Below, piece by piece: positions 55,261 to 64,000 of a stretch of 64,000 nucleotides of DNA; position 1 is the first letter of the stretch; the number at the start of each line of letters is the position of its first letter. This DNA comes from Pacificibacter maritimus. Its GTDB lineage: Bacteria; Pseudomonadota; Alphaproteobacteria; Rhodobacterales; Rhodobacteraceae. A program made the position numbers and the translations under genes. The notes under the pieces were generated by a model. It saw only the letters and a program-made list of their open reading frames with translations. It did not search any database and was not told where the DNA came from. The stretch is from the NCBI RefSeq assembly GCF_003814915.1, contig NZ_RKQK01000001.1:822031-886030 (forward strand), read 5' to 3'.

Positions 55261-56340
55261 CTATTCGTCGTCAAGCACGTCTGATTTGTCATCAAGCTTG
55301 CCTGCGGCCACGTCCATATCAAATTCCAACCCATGCGACGCACGGATCTTATCTTCGATTTCCAGTGCCATATGCGGGTTATCACGTAAAAATTTCTTAG
55401 CGTTCTCACGACCTTGCCCAATGCGGTCATCACCGTAGGAATACCAAGACCCAGACTTATCAACGACACCACCTTTGACACCAAGATCCAAAAGCTCACC
55501 CGTTTTGGAGATACCTTTGCCATACATGATGTCAAATTCGACCACTTTAAACGGCGGAGACACTTTGTTTTTCACAACTTTTACGCGTGTCTCATTCCCA
55601 ACGATCTCATCGCGGTCCTTGATTGACCCGATGCGGCGAATATCAAGACGCACAGATGAATAGAATTTCAAAGCATTGCCGCCTGATGTCGTCTCAGGTG
55701 ATCCAAACATGACACCGATTTTCATCCGAATTTGGTTGATGAAAATCACGGTACATTTGGATTTATTAATTGAACCAGTCAGCTTGCGCATCGCTTGAGA
55801 CATCAAGCGCGCCTGCACACCAACAGAACTATCGCCCATGTCACCTTCAAGTTCGGACTTGGGCGTCAAGGCAGCAACAGAATCGACCACGACCATGGAC
55901 ACGGCGCCAGAGCGCACCAAAGTGTCTACGATCTCAAGTGCTTGCTCGCCCGTGTCAGGCTGCGAAATCAGCAATTCGTCGAGATCGACCCCCAGGTTTT
56001 TGGCGTAGATCGGATCAAGCGCATGTTCAGCATCGACAAAAGCACATACGCCGCCTTTTTTCTGTTCTTCCGCCACACAGTGCAGTGTCAGCGTGGTTTT
56101 ACCAGAGCTTTCAGGGCCGTAGATTTCGACAATGCGGCCCTTGGGAATCCCGCCAATGCCAAGGGCAATATCAAGCCCCAAAGATCCAGTCGATGTGGAT
56201 TCGATTTCTTGGGGCGGATTGTCCGCGCCCATTTTCATGATAGAGCCCTTGCCAAATTGGCGTTCGATTTGGGCCAACGCGCTATCAAGCGCCTTTTGTT
56301 TGTCGCTGTCTTTTTTTGTCATCTCTGCCGCCGTCGCCAT
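55261..56340 (-). CDS. recA: Recombinase A
   Basis: A 359-residue strand-exchange ATPase and LexA co-protease. Walker [14 protein letters not shown] (about residues 76-88), Walker [16 protein letters not shown], loop L2 [31 protein letters not shown] and the acidic tail ending [10 protein letters not shown]. Length normal. A direct-repeat SOS box lies 76-90 bases upstream of the start. Confidence 0.99.
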   Translation of the reverse strand: MATAAEMTKKDSDKQKALDSALAQIERQFGKGSIMKMGADNPPQEIESTSTGSLGLDIALGIGGIPKGRIVEIYGPESSGKTTLTLHCVAEEQKKGGVCAFVDAEHALDPIYAKNLGVDLDELLISQPDTGEQALEIVDTLVRSGAVSMVVVDSVAALTPKSELEGDMGDSSVGVQARLMSQAMRKLTGSINKSKCTVIFINQIRMKIGVMFGSPETTSGGNALKFYSSVRLDIRRIGSIKDRDEIVGNETRVKVVKNKVSPPFKVVEFDIMYGKGISKTGELLDLGVKGGVVDKSGSWYSYGDDRIGQGRENAKKFLRDNPHMALEIEDKIRASHGLEFDMDVAAGKLDDKSDVLDDE

Positions 56341-56415
56341 TTGTTCAATTCCTTATCACACACACCAGAACCCGCGGCAATGACTGCCTGCACATGGTTC
56401 AAGTGGATTGCTCGT

Positions 56416-56430
56416 GTTCGCCTCTTGTTC
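56416..56430. promoter_or_regulatory. LexA SOS box upstream of recA
   Basis: GTTC (56416-56419), exactly seven bases, GTTC (56427-56430): the alphaproteobacterial LexA site GTTC-N7-GTTC (GAAC-N7-GAAC on the recA strand). The 286-base region it lies in shows no gene; its middle (about 56450-56570) is AT-rich. Confidence 0.85.
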
Positions 56431-56626
56431 TTGTTAACTATATGAGACCAAAAGGAGAACATATCAATGATTTTTTTGATAATTTACGATTATTCGGTAA
56501 GGTTAATATTTGGTTGAAAGCTGATCATGCGACAGGTTCAATTAATGCTTTTCAATAGAACTGCATCAAAAGTAACTGATAATACGTCATAATTCACATA
56601 CAGGCACGCAGCCCAATATAAGAGTT

Positions 56627-58930
56627 CTAATGCAATTGTTCTTGTACGGTGGTTGTCAGCTCTGACAACGAGAACGGTTTTGGCAAGAATACAGAGTTAG
56701 GAATGCGCGCCTGCTGTTCCGTAAAGTGATCCTCGGCATATCCAGATACGAAAACCACCTTGACGTTTGGACGCAATTTAAGCGCCTCTGAGACCCAAGT
56801 CGGACCATCCATGCCAGGCATAATGACATCACTGACAAACAGATCCACCTGAAGATTTGGATCGGAGAGGGTTTCAAGCGCTTCTTCAGCACAATCTGCT
56901 TCAAGCACCGTGTAGCCGCGCATGCGCAAGGCGCGTGATGCGAAAGCACGCACAGGGGCTTCGTCTTCGACGAGCAGAACCACACCTGACCCACGCTCGC
57001 TATGGCTAGCTTGTGCTTCGATGACAGGTGGCAAAGTTTCGACGATTGCCTCCGCCTGTGCAGTATGTGCAGGCAAATAGATTGAAAATGAGGTGCCAGA
57101 TCCCACAACAGAATCGACAAAAATAAACCCGCCCGTTTGTTTGATGATGCCGTATACCGTGGAGAGCCCCAAACCCGTCCCCTCACCTGTGCGCTTGGTG
57201 GTAAAGAATGGTTCAAAGATTTTTTGTAAGCGCTCTGGCGGAATACCAACGCCTTGATCAGTCACTTTGACCATCACATATTCGCCTTCTGGCACGGCAG
57301 CCCTATCGCGCACATAAGGGGTGGTCAGGATTTCATTGCGGGTTTCGATCTTAACTTCACCACCCGTGGCCATAGCATCACGCGCGTTTACAACTAAGTT
57401 CATAATCACTTGTTCGAGCTGACGCTTATCGACACGGATCGGCAAAAGACCGATGTCATGCGCCAATGTAAGCGTGACCTTTTCCCCCACGAGACGGTTT
57501 AGCAAATGGGTGAGATCAGCAAGGGTATCACGCAGATCTATCACTTCGGGTTTTAAGGTTTGCTTGCGAGAAAAGGCCAACAATTGCCCGACCAGTGAGG
57601 CAGCACGATTGGCGTTTTGATGAATTTGAACAAGATCGCCGTAATCTGGATCAGCGCGGTCATGACGCAAAAGAAGTAGATCACAATGCCCCGAGATTGC
57701 TGTCAGTAAGTTATTGAAATCATGGGCAACCCCACCCGCAAGCTGGCCAATCGCTTGCATTTTTTGGCTTTGCACGAATTGTGCTTCAAGAGACTTCAAC
57801 TCTGTCGCATCCGAGAGCACAGCAATCAATTCGACAGCGTCTTTACCCTCAATACGGTTCAAAGAAACTTGTAAAAATGTGTCATTCTTTGAATGAGACG
57901 CACGGACAAATTCGGGTTTTCGCGCTCGTCCCAAGGCGACATCAGACACCCAATCCACAACAGAGCGCCCCAAGCCTTCGACAACATCGCCAAGGCCCAT
58001 CTCTTCGGTCTGCGTCACGGCTAAAATTTCGCGTGCGGGGCGATTAGACTGTAAAATACTACCGTCCAAACCAATGCGCAGCAATGCTACAGGCAGGGCA
58101 TCGAAAGCATCCCAGTCATTCACATTCGGCGCCGTTTCAGGGATGAAATAGACCTCGCGATGGCCCGCATCCGTATCGAAAATAGCCGTGCGCGCGTAGA
58201 CACGCCCCTCAAGCCCTGCCAAAACATGCACATCACCTGACCGAAGCGGTAAATCATTAACGATACGATCCAACTGCACATCCCGCGGGCCAATAATGCG
58301 CTTCAAAGCATCGTTTACTGCGAGCGTTGTTCCCGTTTTTGACAGGGTAAGCATGGGTATTTCAATATCAGCAATGCCTGACGCCGTCCCGCGATCAGCA
58401 ATATCTTCGAGCCGCCACAGGAACACGTCTTCACCGACAAGGTTGACAGAAAGTCGCATATGTCCTTGTCGCAGGATCACATCTTCACTGTCAGCCCCTT
58501 TCGCCAAGGCGCGAGATTGCATGCGTGCGAGCATTGCTTTTGGAGCGGCAAAAAAGGTTTCAAGGGCGGTGTGTAGACTTTGCCCAGTACGACCATCGAA
58601 ACGCTTTACGGCCGCCGTATTTTCGTACCCGATAATTCCATCAGCATCCGTTGTAAAAGAAGGAACCGCATCATGTTCAACAAATCCTGCAATTGACGCG
58701 AAGACCCGTTTGCGCAGTGCTTTGTGACGCCATTCGATACAAAGGATGATCAACGCCACCCAAAGCATCACAGCACCAAAACCAAGTGCCATAAGGCCGA
58801 GTTGCGGATGGGGAAACATGACGGATGCAAAACAAAACAACACGCCCGACAGACCTATTTTTAAAAGGTTCGGCGACAAACGCTGTGCAAGCTTTGTGAA
58901 TTTTCCAGCTTTTAATACACCGACTGACAT
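56627..58930 (-). CDS. cckA: Hybrid sensor histidine kinase CckA
   Basis: A 767-residue kinase. Two hydrophobic segments near the N-terminus (about residues 24-66), then PAS-like regions; the DHp box with the phosphorylated His is [23 protein letters not shown] (about 398-420). The catalytic domain has LVVNARDAM and [20 protein letters not shown]. The C-terminal receiver has the Asp in [13 protein letters not shown] (about 697-709). This is the CckA arrangement. CckA passes phosphate via ChpT to CtrA, controlling motility, gene transfer agents or the cell cycle in this group. It lies 286 bases upstream of recA. Confidence 0.92.
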   Translation of the reverse strand: MSVGVLKAGKFTKLAQRLSPNLLKIGLSGVLFCFASVMFPHPQLGLMALGFGAVMLWVALIILCIEWRHKALRKRVFASIAGFVEHDAVPSFTTDADGIIGYENTAAVKRFDGRTGQSLHTALETFFAAPKAMLARMQSRALAKGADSEDVILRQGHMRLSVNLVGEDVFLWRLEDIADRGTASGIADIEIPMLTLSKTGTTLAVNDALKRIIGPRDVQLDRIVNDLPLRSGDVHVLAGLEGRVYARTAIFDTDAGHREVYFIPETAPNVNDWDAFDALPVALLRIGLDGSILQSNRPAREILAVTQTEEMGLGDVVEGLGRSVVDWVSDVALGRARKPEFVRASHSKNDTFLQVSLNRIEGKDAVELIAVLSDATELKSLEAQFVQSQKMQAIGQLAGGVAHDFNNLLTAISGHCDLLLLRHDRADPDYGDLVQIHQNANRAASLVGQLLAFSRKQTLKPEVIDLRDTLADLTHLLNRLVGEKVTLTLAHDIGLLPIRVDKRQLEQVIMNLVVNARDAMATGGEVKIETRNEILTTPYVRDRAAVPEGEYVMVKVTDQGVGIPPERLQKIFEPFFTTKRTGEGTGLGLSTVYGIIKQTGGFIFVDSVVGSGTSFSIYLPAHTAQAEAIVETLPPVIEAQASHSERGSGVVLLVEDEAPVRAFASRALRMRGYTVLEADCAEEALETLSDPNLQVDLFVSDVIMPGMDGPTWVSEALKLRPNVKVVFVSGYAEDHFTEQQARIPNSVFLPKPFSLSELTTTVQEQLH

Positions 58931-59084
58931 CGATCCCCCTTAGCGCCTGCTATACGCCAATTAGATTTGGTTCAAAGTGCACATAAATTGGTTTACAGCA
59001 CTTTAATACATTGGGGAAAATAATAGGGTTAGGTCAACTCTCCGTAAAGTTGCATTGCAAAACTTAACTCACCTTTTGGGAATT

Positions 59085-60302
59085 TCATGCATTTTTAATC
59101 AAAACCGCGACATAAAAACCATCCCCGCCCTCAAGCGGTGTGATCAAACGCTCGGTTGAGAGTGTAAAGTCGCTGTTTTGCAACAAGAAAGCCTTGATTT
59201 GGGCGGTGTTTTCAATTTCGAATAATGAACAGGTTGCATAGGCCAAAATGCCACCTTTCGCGACCAAAGGTGCAGCCTCTTGCAGAATGTTAGCTTGGAT
59301 TTTAGTGAGCGTCGCCAAGCGCTCAGGCGTTAACTGCCATTTGGCTTGCGGCGCACGCGCCCAAGATCCAGCCCCCGAACAGGGCGCATCGCAGAGCACC
59401 AAATCATAGTCTGCGGCCAAATCTTTGGTGGTGGCGGTTTGAATAGACACGCCTGCGCGATCAGCGCGCGGCGCAATGTCTTGCATGCGTGCAGGGTCAA
59501 TATCATGTGCCGTGATGGTGATATCGGCCTTGGCAGCCATGGCCAAAGATTTGCCCCCACCGCCCGCACAATAATCCAAGACGCGCATGTCAGCAGCAAG
59601 AGGCAATGCATCAACCAAAGCCTGTGACCCCGCATCTTGCAATTCGACCAATCCGTCAAGATATGCCTGCGAACGTGCGACAGCACGGCCGCCTTTGGTC
59701 ACTTGCAAAGCTGTGGCAGAGAGTGCATGTGGCGTGGTTTCAATGACATCCGCAAGCAATGCATCTTGCGCCCCTGCGACTGATGCCTTGCCTGTATTGA
59801 CCCGCAAGAACACGGGCGCGCGATGACGGGTGCTGGCCAAAATTGCATCTGCATCCGCACCAAGTGCTGCATCATAGAGGGGCAATATCCAGTTGGGGCA
59901 ATCAAGCTGCACAGCGCGTGGAGCTTGTCCCAGATCGGGCAAGGCCTGTTCTGCGTCACTTAGAGGACTGGGAGCGAAACGTGCCTCGCAAAACATCGTA
60001 TCTAGAGGCACATCGGTCGCCCGCAACAGCCCAATCATCAATTGACGCCCAGTGGGAGGTGTTTCATCACCATCACCAAAGCCTGTTACGCCCCCTGCTC
60101 CGCCCAACCATGAATATGACCGCAAGCAACGCAGAGCATCAAACACGTAATCGCGGATGGCTGCACGATCTTTAGACCCTGCAAAACGGTGGCCACGGGC
60201 CCAAGTCGTCAAAACGCGTTCAGCACTTTCGCCTGCCATGACGTCATCCAGAATTTCAATCGCAGCCGAAACACGTGCAACAGGGGTCATAGCAAAATCC
60301 AT
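59085..60302 (-). CDS. rsmB: RsmB-type 16S rRNA (cytosine-C5) methyltransferase
   Basis: A 405-residue SAM-dependent methyltransferase of the NOL1/NOP2/Sun family. An N-terminal helical RNA-binding part of about 150 residues is followed by the Rossmann domain with MRVLDYCAGGGGKSLAMAA (SAM site, about residues 237-255), LCDAPCSGAGSWARAPQAKW and YATCSLFEIEN, holding the two catalytic Cys residues. The start is either residue 1 or Met 5. It lies 54 bases after guaB with a terminator between. Confidence 0.87.
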   Translation of the reverse strand: MDFAMTPVARVSAAIEILDDVMAGESAERVLTTWARGHRFAGSKDRAAIRDYVFDALRCLRSYSWLGGAGGVTGFGDGDETPPTGRQLMIGLLRATDVPLDTMFCEARFAPSPLSDAEQALPDLGQAPRAVQLDCPNWILPLYDAALGADADAILASTRHRAPVFLRVNTGKASVAGAQDALLADVIETTPHALSATALQVTKGGRAVARSQAYLDGLVELQDAGSQALVDALPLAADMRVLDYCAGGGGKSLAMAAKADITITAHDIDPARMQDIAPRADRAGVSIQTATTKDLAADYDLVLCDAPCSGAGSWARAPQAKWQLTPERLATLTKIQANILQEAAPLVAKGGILAYATCSLFEIENTAQIKAFLLQNSDFTLSTERLITPLEGGDGFYVAVLIKNA

Positions 60303-60321
60303 TAAAGTCAGAGGTAGAATG

Positions 60322-60344
60322 AAAAACGGGGGCCGAAGCCCCCG
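60322..60344 (-). terminator. Terminator of guaB
   Basis: Minus strand: CGGGGGC, loop TTCG, GCCCCCG, then TTTTTC, 12 bases after the guaB stop. Confidence 0.9.
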
Positions 60345-60356
60345 CGGTAAAATCGT

Positions 60357-61923
<1,567 letters not shown>

Positions 61924-61924
61924 A

Positions 61925-62926
61925 TTATACAACCGATGCCTTGGTTATTTTTGCCAAGCTGCCCTTCATCCACATCTGCATAACTTTTAAGGCGATATAG
62001 CTGACAACAAGCGTGGCCAAGACCAATTCAATGCCTCCAACAAATTGAAACGGCACAGGCTGAATTTGCGCGACCATGAACATCAAATTGGCAAATGCAG
62101 CCAGCGGAAAGGTGAATGCGCCCCAAAGCGGCGAAAACCCAGATTTGGTCAAATAGCGCAGCCCCGAAAGGCAGATCAGCAACCCCGTCAGCCCGATCCA
62201 ACCAAACGCGGCACCGACGTCTTCATACCCCAACAAAACGCTGACAATTCCAAACAGCGCGACAGGTGCCATATGAATTGCCAGCAAAGGGCGCAAAGGC
62301 GCAGGCACGCCCGCACGCATGAATTGCAAAGCCGAGATCAGCCAGATCGCCACAGCAATCGGCAAGGTTGTCGCGTAAATAAACTCACTCAACCCCAACC
62401 ATCCCAAAGGCACAGCAGCCACAGGGGCAATGATGAAGCCAACAAAACTGAGGTGCCACACAGGGGTCACGCGACGTTGCTCACTCGGGCCTTGCAACAA
62501 GGCGCGTATGATAATCACAGCCCCTCCCGCATGCCCCAAAAGCCCGCCGACCAAAACAATTTGAGCCCCCAATGTCCAATAGGGCACCAAAGTAGCCGCA
62601 AATAAAAACATCGCAGCCGTCATAGCTGACATCCCTGCCCGCCCTGGCAAAATTTTAGCGTCATCCAGCAAGGCAGTGGGACGGCGCAGGACTTTGGCTT
62701 TGTAAGCAATGCCTGCAAAAATATAAAGCAAGCTCACCCCCCCAAGGATCATTTCTCCGATCCAGACGGGCGCGCCGAGTTGTATGGCTGCTGCGCGCCA
62801 TGCCAAACCAATACCAAACAGTCCTAAAATTGGTGGGAAAATTGCCAAGGGCGTGGCGCGCCAAAAACCTTTTGGCGCTGTATTGATGGGTTTGGGGGGC
62901 AGTTTATGCGCTGTTGGCCGTGTCAT
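61925..62926 (-). CDS. TDT-family (tellurite-resistance/dicarboxylate transporter-like) membrane protein
   Basis: A 333-residue protein with about ten hydrophobic segments, in the pattern of TehA/SLAC1-type channels and carriers: FWRATPLAIFPPILGLFGIGLAWRAA near the N-terminus, FGWIGLTGLLICLSGLRYLTKSGFSPLWGAFTFPLAAFANLM later (FxPxxWaxTFP-like block). Substrate unclear; members move anions such as malate, sulfite or tellurite-related compounds. Start at 62926 has AGGA upstream. Confidence 0.75.
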   Translation of the reverse strand: MTRPTAHKLPPKPINTAPKGFWRATPLAIFPPILGLFGIGLAWRAAAIQLGAPVWIGEMILGGVSLLYIFAGIAYKAKVLRRPTALLDDAKILPGRAGMSAMTAAMFLFAATLVPYWTLGAQIVLVGGLLGHAGGAVIIIRALLQGPSEQRRVTPVWHLSFVGFIIAPVAAVPLGWLGLSEFIYATTLPIAVAIWLISALQFMRAGVPAPLRPLLAIHMAPVALFGIVSVLLGYEDVGAAFGWIGLTGLLICLSGLRYLTKSGFSPLWGAFTFPLAAFANLMFMVAQIQPVPFQFVGGIELVLATLVVSYIALKVMQMWMKGSLAKITKASVV

Positions 62927-63036
62927 ATGGGATCCTATTTGCCGCACTCAATAGCTATCACCCGCACCGTTTCAACGCTAGCACAGTGTTGTCGCAAACA
63001 CAGGGATAAGGCCCTGTGAAAGACCCCAAGGCAGAT

Positions 63037-63063
63037 AAAAAAGGCCGCCCAGAAGGCGGCCCT
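63037..63063 (-). terminator. Terminator of the ABC ATPase gene at the window end
   Basis: Minus strand: stem GGCCGCC / GGCGGCC, short loop, followed by TTTTTT, 29 bases after the gene. A second small hairpin (ACAGGG / CCCTGT) lies at about 63000-63016. Confidence 0.88.
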
Positions 63064-63089
63064 TTCACATCCGATTTAGACGAAAGCAC

Positions 63090-64000
63090 TTATTTGCGCA
63101 TGCTCACGCCGTCAGCAAACAGGTGCACCTTTTCTGGCGCCGCTGTCAGACTGATCTGCTGGCCTCGCAGACCTTTGTGAATACCGATCAACTTGGCAAT
63201 CACAGGGTCTTCGCCGCGCTCAGATTCAAAGTAAACTAGGGTCACTTCGCCCAAGGCTTCGGTGAATTTCACAGTGCCGTTGACGATGCCCGTGCCTTCG
63301 ACCACATGCATATCTTCGGGGCGCGCACCCACATTGACTTGACGCCCCATGTCTTCTGCTTCGGTTGGAATGGCAGAAATAGCGATGCCGCCGCCCGCCA
63401 GTGTGACCGTGGTCTGAGCACCTGTGCCCGTGATTTCACCAGGGATGAGGTTCATCGATGGTGAGCCGATAAATTGCGCGACAAATTCATTGTCTGGACG
63501 CTCGTACAGATCCAAAGGTGATCCCACTTGTGCGATGCCTTTGTTGGCCAAAACAACAATGCGATCAGCCAAGGTCATGGCCTCGACTTGGTCGTGGGTC
63601 ACATAGACCATGGTGCTGTTTGGCATAGCTTCTTTAAGCTGCGCGATCTCGATACGTGTTGCCACACGCAAAGCCGCATCCAAGTTGGACAGGGGTTCAT
63701 CGAACAAATAGACTTTGGGGTCACGTACAATCGCACGGCCAATAGCAACACGTTGACGTTGACCGCCAGACAGGGCTTTGGGCAGGCGATCAAGATAGTC
63801 ATCCAATTGCAAAATCTTCGCAGCATTTGAGACAGCTGCGTCGATTTCGGCTTGGGATTTCTTGGCGATTTTCATTGCAAAGGCCATGTTGTCGCGCACG
63901 GTCATATGCGGATAAAGCGCATAGGATTGAAACACCATCGCGATGCCGCGCTGCGCGGGTGGCACGTCATTCATTTTCACGCCATCAATTTCAAACAGAC
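63090..64000 (-). CDS. Sugar ABC transporter ATPase, MalK/UgpC type, N-terminus outside window
   Basis: The frame is open to the window edge, so the start and the Walker A motif are missing. Visible: Q-loop MVFQSYALYPHMTV, signature ALSGGQRQRVAIGRAIV, Walker B VYLFDEPLSNLDAAL, H-loop YVTHDQVEAMT, and the C-terminal regulatory domain with VNVGARPEDMHVVEG. It would energise import of a sugar or polyol; its permeases and binding protein are probably upstream, outside the window. It is a different protein from the ATPase at 8567-9694. Confidence 0.93.
   Translation of the reverse strand, partial: LFEIDGVKMNDVPPAQRGIAMVFQSYALYPHMTVRDNMAFAMKIAKKSQAEIDAAVSNAAKILQLDDYLDRLPKALSGGQRQRVAIGRAIVRDPKVYLFDEPLSNLDAALRVATRIEIAQLKEAMPNSTMVYVTHDQVEAMTLADRIVVLANKGIAQVGSPLDLYERPDNEFVAQFIGSPSMNLIPGEITGTGAQTTVTLAGGGIAISAIPTEAEDMGRQVNVGARPEDMHVVEGTGIVNGTVKFTEALGEVTLVYFESERGEDPVIAKLIGIHKGLRGQQISLTAAPEKVHLFADGVSMRK

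Noticed and set aside
56442-56558. Short AT-rich frame of 38 codons (MRPKGEHINDFFDN...) between recA and cckA
   Set aside because: There is no good ribosome site in the right place and no recognised motif; the AT-rich spacer explains it better.

Overview
The window looks like chromosomal DNA of a Rhodobacteraceae/Roseobacter-group alphaproteobacterium. Indicators are TRAP and ABC sugar transporters in tight operons, a CckA-type hybrid kinase next to recA, a direct-repeat SOS box of the alphaproteobacterial GTTC-N7-GTTC type upstream of recA, a CIO-type bd oxidase, and base composition that looks moderate rather than high GC. I cannot name a species. Nearly all the DNA is coding. I saw no tRNA, rRNA or CRISPR.

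Layout. 1-4.2 kb: the end of an RND efflux permease, tRNA-dihydrouridine synthase DusA, a small P-loop kinase, and a siroheme-synthase-like protein with a shortened C-terminal half. 4.3-21 kb: a pectin/oligogalacturonate utilisation locus. It holds a minus-strand operon for a four-part ABC importer (order as in togMNAB) followed by a GH28 polygalacturonase and a GH105 unsaturated-uronyl hydrolase, both without signal peptides; an AraC regulator; a second minus-strand operon uxaC - TRAP (P, Q, M) - kdgF - kduI - kduD; and a divergent gntR-kdgK pair. Together they would import oligogalacturonides, cut them in the cytoplasm, and convert unsaturated uronate to 2-keto-3-deoxygluconate and then KDPG. 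The aldolase and the tagaturonate/fructuronate branch after UxaC are not in the window.

21-29 kb: chemotaxis. There is a soluble triple-PAS chemoreceptor, a decayed IS3-family transposase, and a minus-strand operon of a transmembrane receptor ending in DWEDF, CheB and CheD. 29-31.5 kb: cytochrome bd/CIO oxidase with a 36-residue DUF2474-like small protein. 31.7-39.2 kb: xylose import and catabolism (xylFHGBA) with a divergent ROK repressor. The repressor gene overlaps a secreted FG-GAP/UnbV protein, which converges on a MauG-like di-haem peroxidase. That pair is the most intriguing little-described unit in the window.

42-64 kb: mostly housekeeping. rplM-rpsI, icd, a HupE/UreJ protein, an unrecognised 187-residue protein, two tandem YitT-family membrane proteins, an M48 peptidase overlapping a DUF898 protein, typA, a VOC protein, alaS with a small DUF1330-like gene, recA, cckA, an RsmB-type methyltransferase, guaB, a TDT-family transporter, and the end of a MalK/UgpC-type ATPase that runs off the window. 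Many genes are followed by clear intrinsic terminators. Three of the four sugar-binding-protein genes or operon leaders carry intercistronic hairpins without a T-tract, which would favour higher levels of the binding protein than of the permeases.
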